Positions 23,443 through 32,848 of a stretch of DNA of 62,572 nt are shown here, piece by piece. Numbering within the stretch: position 1 is the stretch's first letter; each line of letters begins with the position of its first letter. Location: NCBI GenBank assembly GCA_018268935.1, contig JAFDVS010000084.1:1-62572 (forward strand), given 5' to 3'. The notes below the pieces were generated by a model. That model saw only the letters and a program-made list of their open reading frames with translations, had not been told where the DNA came from and did not search any database. Source of the stretch: Acidobacteriota bacterium. Lineage in GTDB: Bacteria; Acidobacteriota; Terriglobia; Bryobacterales; Bryobacteraceae. The position numbers and the translations under genes were made by a program.

Positions 23443-25767
23443 ATGTCATGGATGCGGGGCTTACTGCGCGCGCCGGGATTCCTCATCCCCGCCGTCTTAA
23501 CCATCGGGCTTGGCATTGGAGTCAACGCCGTGGTGTTCCAGCGCGTCTCCTCCACACTGCTGGAAGCGCTGCCCTATCGTGCTCCGCAGCGGCTCACACA
23601 CATCATGGAAACGCATCCGGAATTGCCGCGCACCCAAATCGCCGCACCGGATTTCGACGACTGGAAACGCCGCAACCGCAGTTTCGAAGCGATGGCCGCC
23701 TTCACCTTTCAAGCCGTGAACAAATGGGTGCTCACCGGCGAAGGCGAGCCGGAGATCATCCAGGTCACCCAAGCCTCGCAGGAACTGTTCCCGATGCTCG
23801 GCGCAACACCTTTGCTCGGCCGCTGGTACACCGCGGAAGAGGAATCGCGCAAAGCACCAGTGGTGCTGATCAGCGAATCGCTGTGGCGACGTAAGCTCGG
23901 CGCGAACCCGAACATCGTGGGCCGCACCATCCGCCTGGTGAACTTCGCCGTTACCGTCGTCGGCGTCGTCTCCAAACAGCAGGCCATGCCCGCGTGGGCT
24001 GACGTGTGGATGCCCATCACCTTCCTCGACCCCGCGCTCACCGAAAGCCGCAAATTCCATGCCCTCGAAGCCATCGGACGCCTGCGCGACGGCGTGACGC
24101 TGCAGCAGGCAGAGGCTGACATGCGCACCATCGCCACCAGCCTTGCCACCGAACACCCGTCCACCAATCGCAGCATCGGAGTGTCCATCATGCCGCTGCA
24201 GCCAGCGCTCACCGGCGATGCCCGCCCTGGCCTCCTCATCGCCTGGGCCGCCGTATCGTTGGTGCTGCTCATCGCCACGGTCAACGTGGCCCATCTCGTT
24301 CTCGTACGCACTGCGGGCCGCGCCCGGGAAGTGGCCGTTCGCGCCGCCCTCGGCGCATCGCCAAAACAATTGGCAGCCCTTCTGTTTTTTGAGAACGCCG
24401 CCGTCAGCGCCCTCGGAGGGCTGCTGGCAGCAGCCGTCCTCTGGCTCAGTGGGCAGCCGGTCCCGCCAATATTCGTCATCGCCGCAGTACTTCTGACCGC
24501 CCTGCTGCTTGGCATTCCCGCCCTCTTCCATCTCCGCGGAATTGACATTTACCAGACCATCAAGCAAAGCACCGGCGTCTGGAGTTCACACCGCAAGGCG
24601 TGGTTCGGCAATGCGATTCTCGCCTCGGAAGTGGCGCTCGCACTCGCCGTGATCGCCGGAGCAGCTCTGCTCTATCGCAGCTACGCTGCACTGCTCGCCG
24701 AAGACGTGGGATTCCGCGCCGAGAACGTCGCCGTGCTCGACACCATGATGCTCGGCACCTCATGGGAGGAGGGTTTGCGCCGCTTCGAGCAGGATGTGGC
24801 GCCACGCCTCCGCGCCATCCCCGGGGTGATCTCCGTCGCCGCCGCCAATTGCGCCCCAATGACGCTCTCCGCCTCCGACACCGGCCGCTACGCCACCCGC
24901 TTCGGCATCCCCGGCCGCAACTTCGATTCCGGCCGTTATCCCGTGGCGCAACTGCGTTGGATCACCCCGGATTACTTCGCCACCATGGGCATCCCACTGC
25001 ACAACGGCCGCCTGTTTGAAGCAAAGGACCGCGGCAAGCAGGGCTACATCATCAACACCACGCTGGCTCGCCGCTTCTTCGGCAACGAAAACCCAGTGGG
25101 CAAATCGCTGCTCATCAACGTCACCGACCCCAAGCCGCAGCAAGTGCCCATTCTCGGCGTAGTCGGCGATGTGCGCGACCTCGGCCTCGATGTCGCTCCG
25201 CAGCCCACACTCTACATCTACGGCGCATCGCCGCGCGAAACCATCCTCGTCAAGACGGCCGTTGATCCCGCCTCGCTGTTGCCCATTCTCCGCCGCACCG
25301 TACGCGACATCGAACCCAACGCGGTATTCCCACTCGCCGCACCGCTCACCGATGTTGTGGCCGCATCGCTCGCCCGCCGCAAGCAGACACTCTCGTTGCT
25401 CGGCGCATTCGCCGCACTAGCCGCATTGCTCACCGCCATCGGAATTTATGGAGTGATGAGTTACGCACTCACGCGCCGCGCCAGTGAATTCGCCATCCGC
25501 ATCGCACTCGGCGCAACGAAATCCAGCGTGTGGACACTGGTGCTCGGCAACGTCGCCCTCACCATGTTGACGGGAACCGCCGCCGGCGCGTGGATCAGCT
25601 ATCTCTTCGCCCAGGCAATCCGCACGCAGTTGTACAAAACCGCGCCCGCGGATCCGTGGGTGTTGATCGGCTCAGCAACAGTAATCCTCATACTGGCTCT
25701 CAGCGCATCCATCCGGCCGATTCAAAAGGCCGTTTCGATTTCGCCGGAATCCCTTTTGCGGGAGTAG
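23443..25767 (+). CDS. MacB/FtsX-type ABC transporter permease
   Basis: The 774-aa protein has an N-terminal membrane segment (GFLIPAVLTIGLGIGVNAVVF), a MacB-type periplasmic domain (FDDWKRRNRSF; VLISESLWRRKLGANPNIVG), an FtsX block (AAVSLVLLIATVNVAHLVLV, then VRAALGASPKQLAALLFF), a second periplasmic domain and a second FtsX block (LTAIGIYGVMSYALTRRASE; RIALGATKSSVWTLVLGNVA). This double layout without an adjacent ATPase is the type greatly expanded in Acidobacteriota. Start ATG 23443 is preferred over upstream in-frame codons that lie inside the sialidase gene. Substrate is unknown. Confidence 0.85.
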   Translation: MSWMRGLLRAPGFLIPAVLTIGLGIGVNAVVFQRVSSTLLEALPYRAPQRLTHIMETHPELPRTQIAAPDFDDWKRRNRSFEAMAAFTFQAVNKWVLTGEGEPEIIQVTQASQELFPMLGATPLLGRWYTAEEESRKAPVVLISESLWRRKLGANPNIVGRTIRLVNFAVTVVGVVSKQQAMPAWADVWMPITFLDPALTESRKFHALEAIGRLRDGVTLQQAEADMRTIATSLATEHPSTNRSIGVSIMPLQPALTGDARPGLLIAWAAVSLVLLIATVNVAHLVLVRTAGRAREVAVRAALGASPKQLAALLFFENAAVSALGGLLAAAVLWLSGQPVPPIFVIAAVLLTALLLGIPALFHLRGIDIYQTIKQSTGVWSSHRKAWFGNAILASEVALALAVIAGAALLYRSYAALLAEDVGFRAENVAVLDTMMLGTSWEEGLRRFEQDVAPRLRAIPGVISVAAANCAPMTLSASDTGRYATRFGIPGRNFDSGRYPVAQLRWITPDYFATMGIPLHNGRLFEAKDRGKQGYIINTTLARRFFGNENPVGKSLLINVTDPKPQQVPILGVVGDVRDLGLDVAPQPTLYIYGASPRETILVKTAVDPASLLPILRRTVRDIEPNAVFPLAAPLTDVVAASLARRKQTLSLLGAFAALAALLTAIGIYGVMSYALTRRASEFAIRIALGATKSSVWTLVLGNVALTMLTGTAAGAWISYLFAQAIRTQLYKTAPADPWVLIGSATVILILALSASIRPIQKAVSISPESLLRE

Positions 25768-28700
25768 CTACTGCACCGCCGATTCGGCCTTCTCGTGGAT
25801 CTCCTGCAGCGTCCACACCCGGATCGGATCGCGCCGCCGCGAGGCCATCGCTTCCGCCGCCGCCTTAGCCCCCGACATCGTCGTGATGCACGGCACGCGA
25901 TACGTCAGCGCAAAGCGCCGGATCGCCTTCTCATCAGAGAACGAATGCCCGCCCGTGGTTGTATAGATCACCAGTTGCAGCGATCCCGCCTTCAGCAGAT
26001 CCACAGCATTCGGCCGCCCTTCGTTCACCTTAAACACCGTCTTCACCTGCAAGCCAGCGGCCTGCAGAACAGCGGCTGTTCCACGCGTTGCGGCCAGAGT
26101 AAAGCCGAGGTCCGTGAACTTCCGGCCCAGTTCCACCGCATGCTGCTTGTCGCGTTCATTCACGCTGAGGAACACACAGCCCTGATCCGGCAATGGCGTC
26201 CCCGCACTCAACTGCGCCTTCGCAAACGCTTCGCCGAAGTTCATTCCCACGCCCATCACTTCGCCCGTCGATCGCATCTCCGGGCCCAGCGCCGGATCGA
26301 CACCAGGGAACTTCGCGAACGGGAACACCGGCGATTTCACGAAGTACTGCGGCACCGGCAACACACCGGAAGTCTGCCCACCCGTGAGGTGCGCCAGATC
26401 CTTCAGCTTCTGCCCCAACATCAATCCCACGGCCACCTTCGGCAACGGGATACCAGTGGCTTTCGAAACGTAAGGCACTGTGCGCGACGCACGCGGATTC
26501 ACTTCCAGCACGAACACCTTGCCGTCTTTGATCGCGTACTGCACGTTCATCAGGCCCACCACCTGCAATGCCTTCGCCAGTTGCACGGTGTAGCTCTCAA
26601 TCGTCGTCCGCTCGGCAACACTCAGCGAAGTCGGGGGCAGCACGCAGGAAGAATCGCCCGAATGCACGCCCGCTTCTTCAATGTGCTCCATGATGCCGGA
26701 GATCAGCACGTCTTCGCCATCAGAGAGGCAATCGACGTCCACTTCCGTTGCGTCTTCCAGGAAGCGGTCAATCAGCACCGGCCGTGTCTGCGAGAACACC
26801 ACCGCTTCACGCATATAGCGGCGCACGGTGTCTTCGTCGTAAGCAATCACCATCGCGCGCCCGCCCAGCACATACGATGGCCGCACCAGCACCGGGAAGC
26901 CGATGGATCGCGCTACCGCGATGGCTTCCTCTTCGCTCGTTGCCGTTCCGTTCGCCGGCGATGGAATGCCCAACTCCTCCAGCAATTTTCCGAACAGCTT
27001 GCGATCCTCGGCCAGATCGATGTTCGCCGGATCAGTCCCGATGATAGGCACTCCCGCGCGCTTCAGCGGCAATGCCAGATTCAACGGAGTCTGCCCGCCG
27101 AACTGCACGATCACCCCATCCGGTTTCTCGGTGTCGTAGATGTTCAGCACTTCTTCGAGCGTCAGCGGCTCAAAGTACAACCGGTCCGAAGTGTCGTAGT
27201 CGGTAGACACCGTCTCCGGATTGCAGTTCACCATGATCGACTCGACGCCGAATTCCTTCAGCGCATAGGCAGCATGGCAACAGCAGTAGTCGAACTCGAT
27301 TCCCTGCCCGATGCGATTCGGGCCTGAGCCGAGAATCATCACTTTCTTCCGCGTAGTGGGCTCGGCCTCGCACTCCGACTCATAACTCGAATAAAGATAC
27401 GGAGTGAAGCTCTCAAACTCCGCCGCGCACGTATCCACGCGATTGAACACCGCGGCCACACCCAATTCCTTGCGGCGCGCCCGCACATCCAGCGGCGTTG
27501 AGTTCCACATCCGCGCCAGCCGCGAATCGGAAAGCCCGTCGCGCTTGGCCTTGCGCATGGTCACCTTATCCACGCTCTCCATCGGCTTCGCCGCCAACTG
27601 CGCATCGAGCGCGACCACTTCATGAATCTGCCGCAGGAACCACGGATCCACCCACGTCAGTTCGTGCACCTGCTCCACCGTGTAGCCTTTTTCGAAAGCA
27701 AAGCGGATGTAGCCCAGCCGCTCCGGATTCGGCGTAATCAACCGGTGCCGGATCAACTCCTCGTCATACACTTCCGCTGTCGACGACTTTCCGGTTTCGA
27801 GCGAGCGAATGGCCTTGCCCAGCGACTGCTTGAACGTACGTCCGATGGACATCACCTCGCCCACCGACTTCATTTGCGTCCCCAGCACAGGTTCCGAACC
27901 AGGGAACTTCTCAAACTGCCAGCGCGGGATCTTCACCACCACATAGTCGATGGTGGGTTCAAAGCAGGCAGGAGTCTTGCGCGTAATGTCGTTCTTGATT
28001 TCATCCAGCCGGTATCCGACAGCGAGTTTCGCCGCGATCTTGGCGATCGGGAAACCAGTGGCCTTCGAAGCCAGCGCCGAAGAGCGCGACACGCGCGGGT
28101 TCATTTCCACAATCACCATGCGCCCCGTCTTCGGGTCGATGGCGAACTGCACGTTCGATCCGCCGGTATCCACGCCAATCTCGCGCAAACACGCCAGTGC
28201 CCCGTCGCGCATCATCTGATATTCGCGATCGGTGAGCGTCTGCGCCGGCGCAATCGTGATCGAATCGCCCGTGTGCACGCCCATTGCATCGAAATTCTCA
28301 ATGGAGCAGATGATGATCGCGTTGTCCGCCAGATCGCGCATCACTTCGAGTTCGTACTCTTTCCACCCAAGCACGCTCTCTTCGATCAGCACTTCATGCA
28401 CGGGCGACAAGTCGAGGCCGCGTTCCAGAATGTCCAGCAGGTCTTCGCGATTGTAAGCAATGCCGCCGCCCGTTCCGCCCAGCGTGAACGATGGCCGCAG
28501 AATCAGCGGATACCCAATGCGCGCCGCGAACGCCAAACCCGCTTCCACATTGGTGCAAAGCTGCGATTGCGGCGTTTCCAAACCAATCGACCGCATCGCA
28601 TCTTTGAACAACAACCGGTCTTCCGCTTTCTTGATCGAATCGATCTTCGCCCCGATCAATTCCACGTTGTACTTATCCAACACGCCCGCTTCGGCCAGCG

Positions 28701-29001
28701 CAACGGAAAGGTTCAATCCCGTCTGCCCGCCCACCGTAGAGAGCAATGCATCGGGCCGTTCCTTACGGATGACCTCTTCTGCATAGGCCACGCTCAGCGG
28801 TTCCACATAGGTGCGGTCCGCCAGGTTCGGATCGGTCATGATCGTGGCCGGATTGGAATTGATCAGCACCACTTCGTAACCGTCCGCGCGCAGCGCCTTG
28901 CATGCCTGCGTGCCGGAATAATCGAATTCGCAGGCCTGCCCGATGACAATGGGGCCCGAACCTACGATGAGGATTTTGTGGATGTCGTTGCGTCTGGGCA
29001 T
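25768..29001 (-). CDS. carB: Carbamoyl-phosphate synthase large subunit
   Basis: The 1077-aa protein has the duplicated carB layout: two ATP-grasp halves (KILIVGSGPIVIGQACEFDY at the start and KVMILGSGPNRIGQGIEFDY near residue 555, each followed by an ATP-grasp core such as LILRPSFTLGGTGGGIAYN) and a C-terminal methylglyoxal synthase-like allosteric domain (GFTLAATRGTAAVLQAAGLQ). It combines ammonia from the small subunit with bicarbonate and ATP to form carbamoyl phosphate for pyrimidines and arginine. It lies 6 nt downstream of carA with AAGG before the ATG, one operon. Its stop abuts that of the permease (TAG/CTA). Confidence 0.98.
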   Translation of the reverse strand: MPRRNDIHKILIVGSGPIVIGQACEFDYSGTQACKALRADGYEVVLINSNPATIMTDPNLADRTYVEPLSVAYAEEVIRKERPDALLSTVGGQTGLNLSVALAEAGVLDKYNVELIGAKIDSIKKAEDRLLFKDAMRSIGLETPQSQLCTNVEAGLAFAARIGYPLILRPSFTLGGTGGGIAYNREDLLDILERGLDLSPVHEVLIEESVLGWKEYELEVMRDLADNAIIICSIENFDAMGVHTGDSITIAPAQTLTDREYQMMRDGALACLREIGVDTGGSNVQFAIDPKTGRMVIVEMNPRVSRSSALASKATGFPIAKIAAKLAVGYRLDEIKNDITRKTPACFEPTIDYVVVKIPRWQFEKFPGSEPVLGTQMKSVGEVMSIGRTFKQSLGKAIRSLETGKSSTAEVYDEELIRHRLITPNPERLGYIRFAFEKGYTVEQVHELTWVDPWFLRQIHEVVALDAQLAAKPMESVDKVTMRKAKRDGLSDSRLARMWNSTPLDVRARRKELGVAAVFNRVDTCAAEFESFTPYLYSSYESECEAEPTTRKKVMILGSGPNRIGQGIEFDYCCCHAAYALKEFGVESIMVNCNPETVSTDYDTSDRLYFEPLTLEEVLNIYDTEKPDGVIVQFGGQTPLNLALPLKRAGVPIIGTDPANIDLAEDRKLFGKLLEELGIPSPANGTATSEEEAIAVARSIGFPVLVRPSYVLGGRAMVIAYDEDTVRRYMREAVVFSQTRPVLIDRFLEDATEVDVDCLSDGEDVLISGIMEHIEEAGVHSGDSSCVLPPTSLSVAERTTIESYTVQLAKALQVVGLMNVQYAIKDGKVFVLEVNPRASRTVPYVSKATGIPLPKVAVGLMLGQKLKDLAHLTGGQTSGVLPVPQYFVKSPVFPFAKFPGVDPALGPEMRSTGEVMGVGMNFGEAFAKAQLSAGTPLPDQGCVFLSVNERDKQHAVELGRKFTDLGFTLAATRGTAAVLQAAGLQVKTVFKVNEGRPNAVDLLKAGSLQLVIYTTTGGHSFSDEKAIRRFALTYRVPCITTMSGAKAAAEAMASRRRDPIRVWTLQEIHEKAESAVQ

Positions 29002-29007
29002 CCTTGA

Positions 29008-30141
29008 TTAAGACCTTTTCGAATCCTGCATTAAGTTGATGAAGTCCTGGAACAGATAGTGCGAATCGTGCGGTCCCGGTGCTGCCTCAGGGTGATACTG
29101 CACGCAAAACACCGGATGGCTGCGATGCCGCAATCCTTCCACGGTATCGTCGTTGAGGTTGATGTGCGTCAGCTCTACTTCACTGTCTTTCAGTGAATCT
29201 GCATCCACGGCGAAGCCATGATTCTGCGCCGTGATTTCCACTTTGTTCGTGCGGCGGTTCAACACCGGATGATTTCCGCCGCGATGGCCGAACTTCAGTT
29301 TGAACGTCTTTGCGCCCATCGCCAGCCCGAGAATCTGGTGCCCCAGACAAATGCCGAACACCGGCACTTTGCCGATCAGCTTCCGCACCTGCGCCGCTTG
29401 AAACTCCAACGGCTCCGGATCGCCAGGCCCGTTCGAGAGAAACACACCATCGGGCTTCTGCGCCATCACATCTTCCGCGGAAGTGCCCGCCGGAACCACA
29501 GTGACCTTGCAGCCGGCGTGCGTCAACCGCCGCAGGATGTTGCGCTTGATACCAAAATCGTAAGCGATCACTTTATACTGCCCGCCAGCCTGCGCCCCAA
29601 TGCGTTCACTCGGCGAACAAGGCGCCACCGATTCGTTCCAGTCATAGGCTTGCCCGGTCGAAACCTTCGTCGCCAGGTCCAGCCCTGCCATCGACGGCGA
29701 TCGCCGCGCACGATCAATCAACTCCTGAGGGTCCACGTCTCCCGCGGCTATCACGCCGCGCAGCACGCCGCCCATGCGCAGTTTGCGAACCAGCTTGCGC
29801 GTGTCCACTTCGGCGATGACGGGAATGCCGTGACGCGTGAGAAACTCGTTGGCCGATTCCTCACTGCGCCAGTTCGAAGCCACTTCGGCGAACTCGCGCA
29901 CCACCAGGCCTTCAATATAAGGCCGGGCAGACTCGCAGTCCGCGTTGTTGGCTCCATAGTTGCCGATTTCAGGATTGGTGAGGGTAACGATTTGCCCTGT
30001 GTAGGAAGGATCGGTAAATACTTCCTGATAGCCTGTGAGAGAAGTGTTAAAAACGACCTCTCCGAAGCGCTGTTGGCGCGCACCAAAGCTGCGGCCCTCG
30101 AAGACGGTTCCGTCCTCCAGGGCGAGCAAAGCGTGATCCAA
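29008..30141 (-). CDS. carA: Carbamoyl-phosphate synthase small subunit
   Basis: The 377-aa protein has the CPSase small-chain N-terminal domain (ALLALEDGTVFEGRSFGA; FNTSLTGYQEVFTDPSYTGQ) and a class I glutamine amidotransferase with the nucleophile in GICLGHQILGLA and the histidine/glutamate in QYHPEAAPGP. It hydrolyses glutamine and passes ammonia to CarB. An ATG at 30207 would add 22 residues, but TTG at 30141 is chosen because AGAGGAG stands 9-10 nt before it and the conserved domain begins at once. It is the first gene of carAB. No PyrR or attenuator signature was recognised upstream. Confidence 0.96.
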   Translation of the reverse strand: MDHALLALEDGTVFEGRSFGARQQRFGEVVFNTSLTGYQEVFTDPSYTGQIVTLTNPEIGNYGANNADCESARPYIEGLVVREFAEVASNWRSEESANEFLTRHGIPVIAEVDTRKLVRKLRMGGVLRGVIAAGDVDPQELIDRARRSPSMAGLDLATKVSTGQAYDWNESVAPCSPSERIGAQAGGQYKVIAYDFGIKRNILRRLTHAGCKVTVVPAGTSAEDVMAQKPDGVFLSNGPGDPEPLEFQAAQVRKLIGKVPVFGICLGHQILGLAMGAKTFKLKFGHRGGNHPVLNRRTNKVEITAQNHGFAVDADSLKDSEVELTHINLNDDTVEGLRHRSHPVFCVQYHPEAAPGPHDSHYLFQDFINLMQDSKRS

Positions 30142-30210
30142 GGTTGGTTGCTCCTCTGGGAAGGTGTAACTCTTATTTGAGCATGATTCGCCGCCGATCT
30201 TCAACACCGT

Positions 30211-31437
30211 TTAGCGGTTCAACTTCATCACACGAAACATCGGCTTCTCCTTCTCGCCCGGCTCCTGCGTGTAGGTCTGCTCCGTCTTCGCTGCGTCATA
30301 GTCCCGCCACAGCCATTCCATCGCCACCGGATACTCCGCACTGCCGTGCGAGCCGCTGTGCGACCCGTTCCCCCAGCTCAAATGAAAATCGTAGTCGCGC
30401 ATCTTTAGCGAGTTCGCCATCTGGATGTTCTGCAGCGGCCAGCTCCCGTGATTGTTTTCCAGGTCCTGGTAGCCATCCTGCAGCCACACACGAATGTTGC
30501 GCTTCGGCTCTTTGCGAATTTTGAACGGATACACGTTGCCACCGTCAATCACTCCAGGCTTCCACTGAATGCTGGTGAAGCTGCCCACCCTCGATAGCAC
30601 GCGGCTGAATTGATCGGGCTGAAACCACGCCACGTTGAAAGCGCAAATGCCGCCCGACGAACTCCCCGCGATGGCCCGGCTGTATCCATCCTTGCGGATG
30701 TTGTACTTCGCCTGCACCTCAGCCAGAATCTCATCGCGCAGGAAGCGAGCGTAGGTGTCGCTGACCGTATCGTATTGAATGCTGCGCATCCGCTGCGACC
30801 CCTTCATGCCCGGCGAAATGAACACCAGAATCATCACCGGAATCCGCTTCTGATGAATCAGATTGTCAATTGCGTTCAGCGTGCGCATTGACCCGTTGCG
30901 ATCCGTATGTCCCGCCCCGTCCTGCCACACCATCAACGCCGCGGGCTTCGCCGCATCGTACTGCGCCGGCACATAAATCCAATAGTCGCTGGTCATGCCA
31001 TCGTAGATCCGCGAAGTATGCACCAGCTTCTCCGAAAGCTTCCCTTTCGGCACGCCTGCCTGCTCGTAGCTCTCCGGCAGATACGCAGGCACATCATTGC
31101 GCCCACCCCACACTTTGCCGTTTACCACATAGTGAAACTCGTGCGACGTGCCCGGCGTCATGCGGCCCACATGTACCCATCGCTTCGTTCCGGCGGAATT
31201 CAACTTGCCAGAAGCAACATCGTCGATGAACAATTCCGGCTGCGCATCGGCCTCAGTCACCCATACGAAATTCGCGCCTTCGCCATACACAGCGCGGCCC
31301 GCGGCAATGTCCTCCGGCTTCATCAATCGCTCCACCGCGGCACGAAACTCCGCCGAGGCAGGCTTCTTCGCAAGCTCAAAAATCGAATCGGCACAGAGGC
31401 CCGGCAACGCCGCGCATAGCAACCACAGAATTCGCAT
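30211..31437 (-). CDS. Secreted esterase (Fes/IroE-like)
   Basis: The 408-aa protein has a signal peptide (ILWLLCAALPGLCADS), an N-terminal E-set/early Ig domain with carbohydrate-binding features (GANFVWVTEADAQPELFIDD), and an alpha/beta-hydrolase esterase domain from about residue 160. The nucleophile sits in AGSSSGGICAF, an Asp-containing strand is at WLQDGYQD and the histidine is in GSHSGSHG. Homologues hydrolyse siderophore esters or sugar-bound acyl groups. Start ATG 31437 is chosen so that the signal peptide begins the protein. It is divergent from the metal-efflux operon. Confidence 0.82.
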   Translation of the reverse strand: MRILWLLCAALPGLCADSIFELAKKPASAEFRAAVERLMKPEDIAAGRAVYGEGANFVWVTEADAQPELFIDDVASGKLNSAGTKRWVHVGRMTPGTSHEFHYVVNGKVWGGRNDVPAYLPESYEQAGVPKGKLSEKLVHTSRIYDGMTSDYWIYVPAQYDAAKPAALMVWQDGAGHTDRNGSMRTLNAIDNLIHQKRIPVMILVFISPGMKGSQRMRSIQYDTVSDTYARFLRDEILAEVQAKYNIRKDGYSRAIAGSSSGGICAFNVAWFQPDQFSRVLSRVGSFTSIQWKPGVIDGGNVYPFKIRKEPKRNIRVWLQDGYQDLENNHGSWPLQNIQMANSLKMRDYDFHLSWGNGSHSGSHGSAEYPVAMEWLWRDYDAAKTEQTYTQEPGEKEKPMFRVMKLNR

Positions 31438-31490
31438 CACGGACAAGACTAGCACTTCAGCAAAGCTGTGACGCAACCCAACCAACCTCG

Positions 31491-31523
31491 TTTCAGATTC
31501 TTTTCAGATTGCGGCACTATACT
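31491..31523 (+). promoter_or_regulatory. Efflux-operon promoter with 11-bp-spaced direct repeats
   Basis: TTTCAGATT occurs at 31491-31499 and again at 31502-31510, one DNA turn apart, as expected for two response-regulator monomers of the OmpR/CusR type. A TATACT hexamer follows at 31518-31523. The start codon of the first gene (ATG 31529) falls 5 nt further on, where transcription should begin, so the message may be leaderless. The operon encodes its own OmpR-type regulator, which is the obvious candidate to bind here. Confidence 0.55.
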
Positions 31524-31528
31524 CGGGC

Positions 31529-32848
31529 ATGCCGACACTTGCCCGGTTCCTTTTCGTTGTGTTCCTGTGGCCACCTGCACTGTTGCCGGAAGACACCGGG
31601 CGCCGGCAAGTGGCAAAGGAGTTAGAGACACGGACCGGGAAGCAATTGCCGGAGGCGCTTCCCCCCAGCCAGTCGGGATTTCGCCTCCCTCCGGGCCTGA
31701 CCGTTACCGAGCGGTTAACCGCCGCCGACGCGGTCGCCATCGCGCTTTGGAACAATACGGCTTTCCATGCCGCCCTCGCCGCGCTTGGCTTGGCCCAAGC
31801 CGATGTGATCGATGCGGGGCTGTTGCGCAATCCGAGTTTCCAGAGCCTGATTCCAGTTGGCGCAAAGCCCTTCGAGTTCCTGTTGAACTGGCCAATCGAG
31901 GATCTCTGGCAGCGCAAAAAACGTGTCCTGGCCGCGCAAAAGAGTCTCGAAGTCATCACTACCGGACTCGTGCAGAACGGGTTGAACATGGTGCGCGATG
32001 TCAACGTCGCTTATGGCGACCTCTGGCTCGCCCAACGCCGCTTGGAAACGCTGCGCGAATCGGCGGCGCTGCGCAGCCGGATCGCTCTGCTGACGGAGCG
32101 GCGGCAGAACGACGGCGATGCCAGTGGTTTGGACGTAAGCCTGACCTGGAGCGATGCACGCTCCGCCGAGGAATTGGCTCGCCGTGCCGAAGGGGATATC
32201 GACATCGCACGATCCCGCCTGCAGGTGATGCTCGGAATGCGTGGCACACCGCAAACAGTGGAGACAATCGCCTTGCCCGATGTGCTCCCGGTTCCCACAG
32301 CCGCCCCTCTGCTCGAAATTGCCTTTTCCTCACGCCCTGACTTGCGTGCCGCGGAACTTGCGATCGAAGCGGGCGTCTACCGCGCGAAATGGCAGCGCAG
32401 CCGCGTCTTTACTATGGTCTGGCCCGTACTCAGCAGTAAAGAGTCAGGCACACCGATGGCCTTGCGCACTGGCCCCGGTTGGAATATGGAGATCCCGATT
32501 TTCAACCGCAATCAAGGCCAGATTGCTCGCGCCGATGCCGAAGTCATCCAGGCAGCCTGGCGATACGCCGCCTTGCGCGACCAGGTCGAAGCCGAGGTTC
32601 GGGACGCCCTCGCACGTCGCGAACAAGCTCACGCGTCGCGCCAGTTGCTGCGAACCTCGCTCAGACCCGCCGTGGACGCAGCCATCGCACAGATGGAAGC
32701 GGCCTATCGCAACGGTGATGCATCGTTTCTCAACGTTCTGGAGGCAACACGGCAGAAGTTCGACGTCCAGTTGCGGGAGTTAGATGCCGAAGCCGCGCTC
32801 GCTCGCGCTCATGCCGAACTCGAGCGTTCCATCGGAAAAAAACTATGA
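31529..32848 (+). CDS. TolC/CusC-family outer-membrane efflux protein
   Basis: The 439-aa protein has an export signal (RFLFVVFLWPPALLP) and two TolC-like coiled-coil repeats (ADAVAIALWNNTAFHAALAA; LFNRNQGQIARADAEVIQA-type second repeat, PIFNRNQGQIARADAEVI). The C-terminal helix is AALARAHAELERSIGKKL. It would form the outer-membrane channel of the tripartite pump. Its stop overlaps the adaptor gene by 4 nt, and the pump and two-component genes follow without gaps. No lipobox is seen, unlike CusC. The start lies at the expected transcription start. Confidence 0.88.
   Translation: MPTLARFLFVVFLWPPALLPEDTGRRQVAKELETRTGKQLPEALPPSQSGFRLPPGLTVTERLTAADAVAIALWNNTAFHAALAALGLAQADVIDAGLLRNPSFQSLIPVGAKPFEFLLNWPIEDLWQRKKRVLAAQKSLEVITTGLVQNGLNMVRDVNVAYGDLWLAQRRLETLRESAALRSRIALLTERRQNDGDASGLDVSLTWSDARSAEELARRAEGDIDIARSRLQVMLGMRGTPQTVETIALPDVLPVPTAAPLLEIAFSSRPDLRAAELAIEAGVYRAKWQRSRVFTMVWPVLSSKESGTPMALRTGPGWNMEIPIFNRNQGQIARADAEVIQAAWRYAALRDQVEAEVRDALARREQAHASRQLLRTSLRPAVDAAIAQMEAAYRNGDASFLNVLEATRQKFDVQLRELDAEAALARAHAELERSIGKKL

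Noticed and set aside
25795..28999. Long plus-strand open frames (510 and 461 aa) opposite carB
   Set aside because: Antisense shadow of carB with His/Arg-rich composition; no start region or domain.
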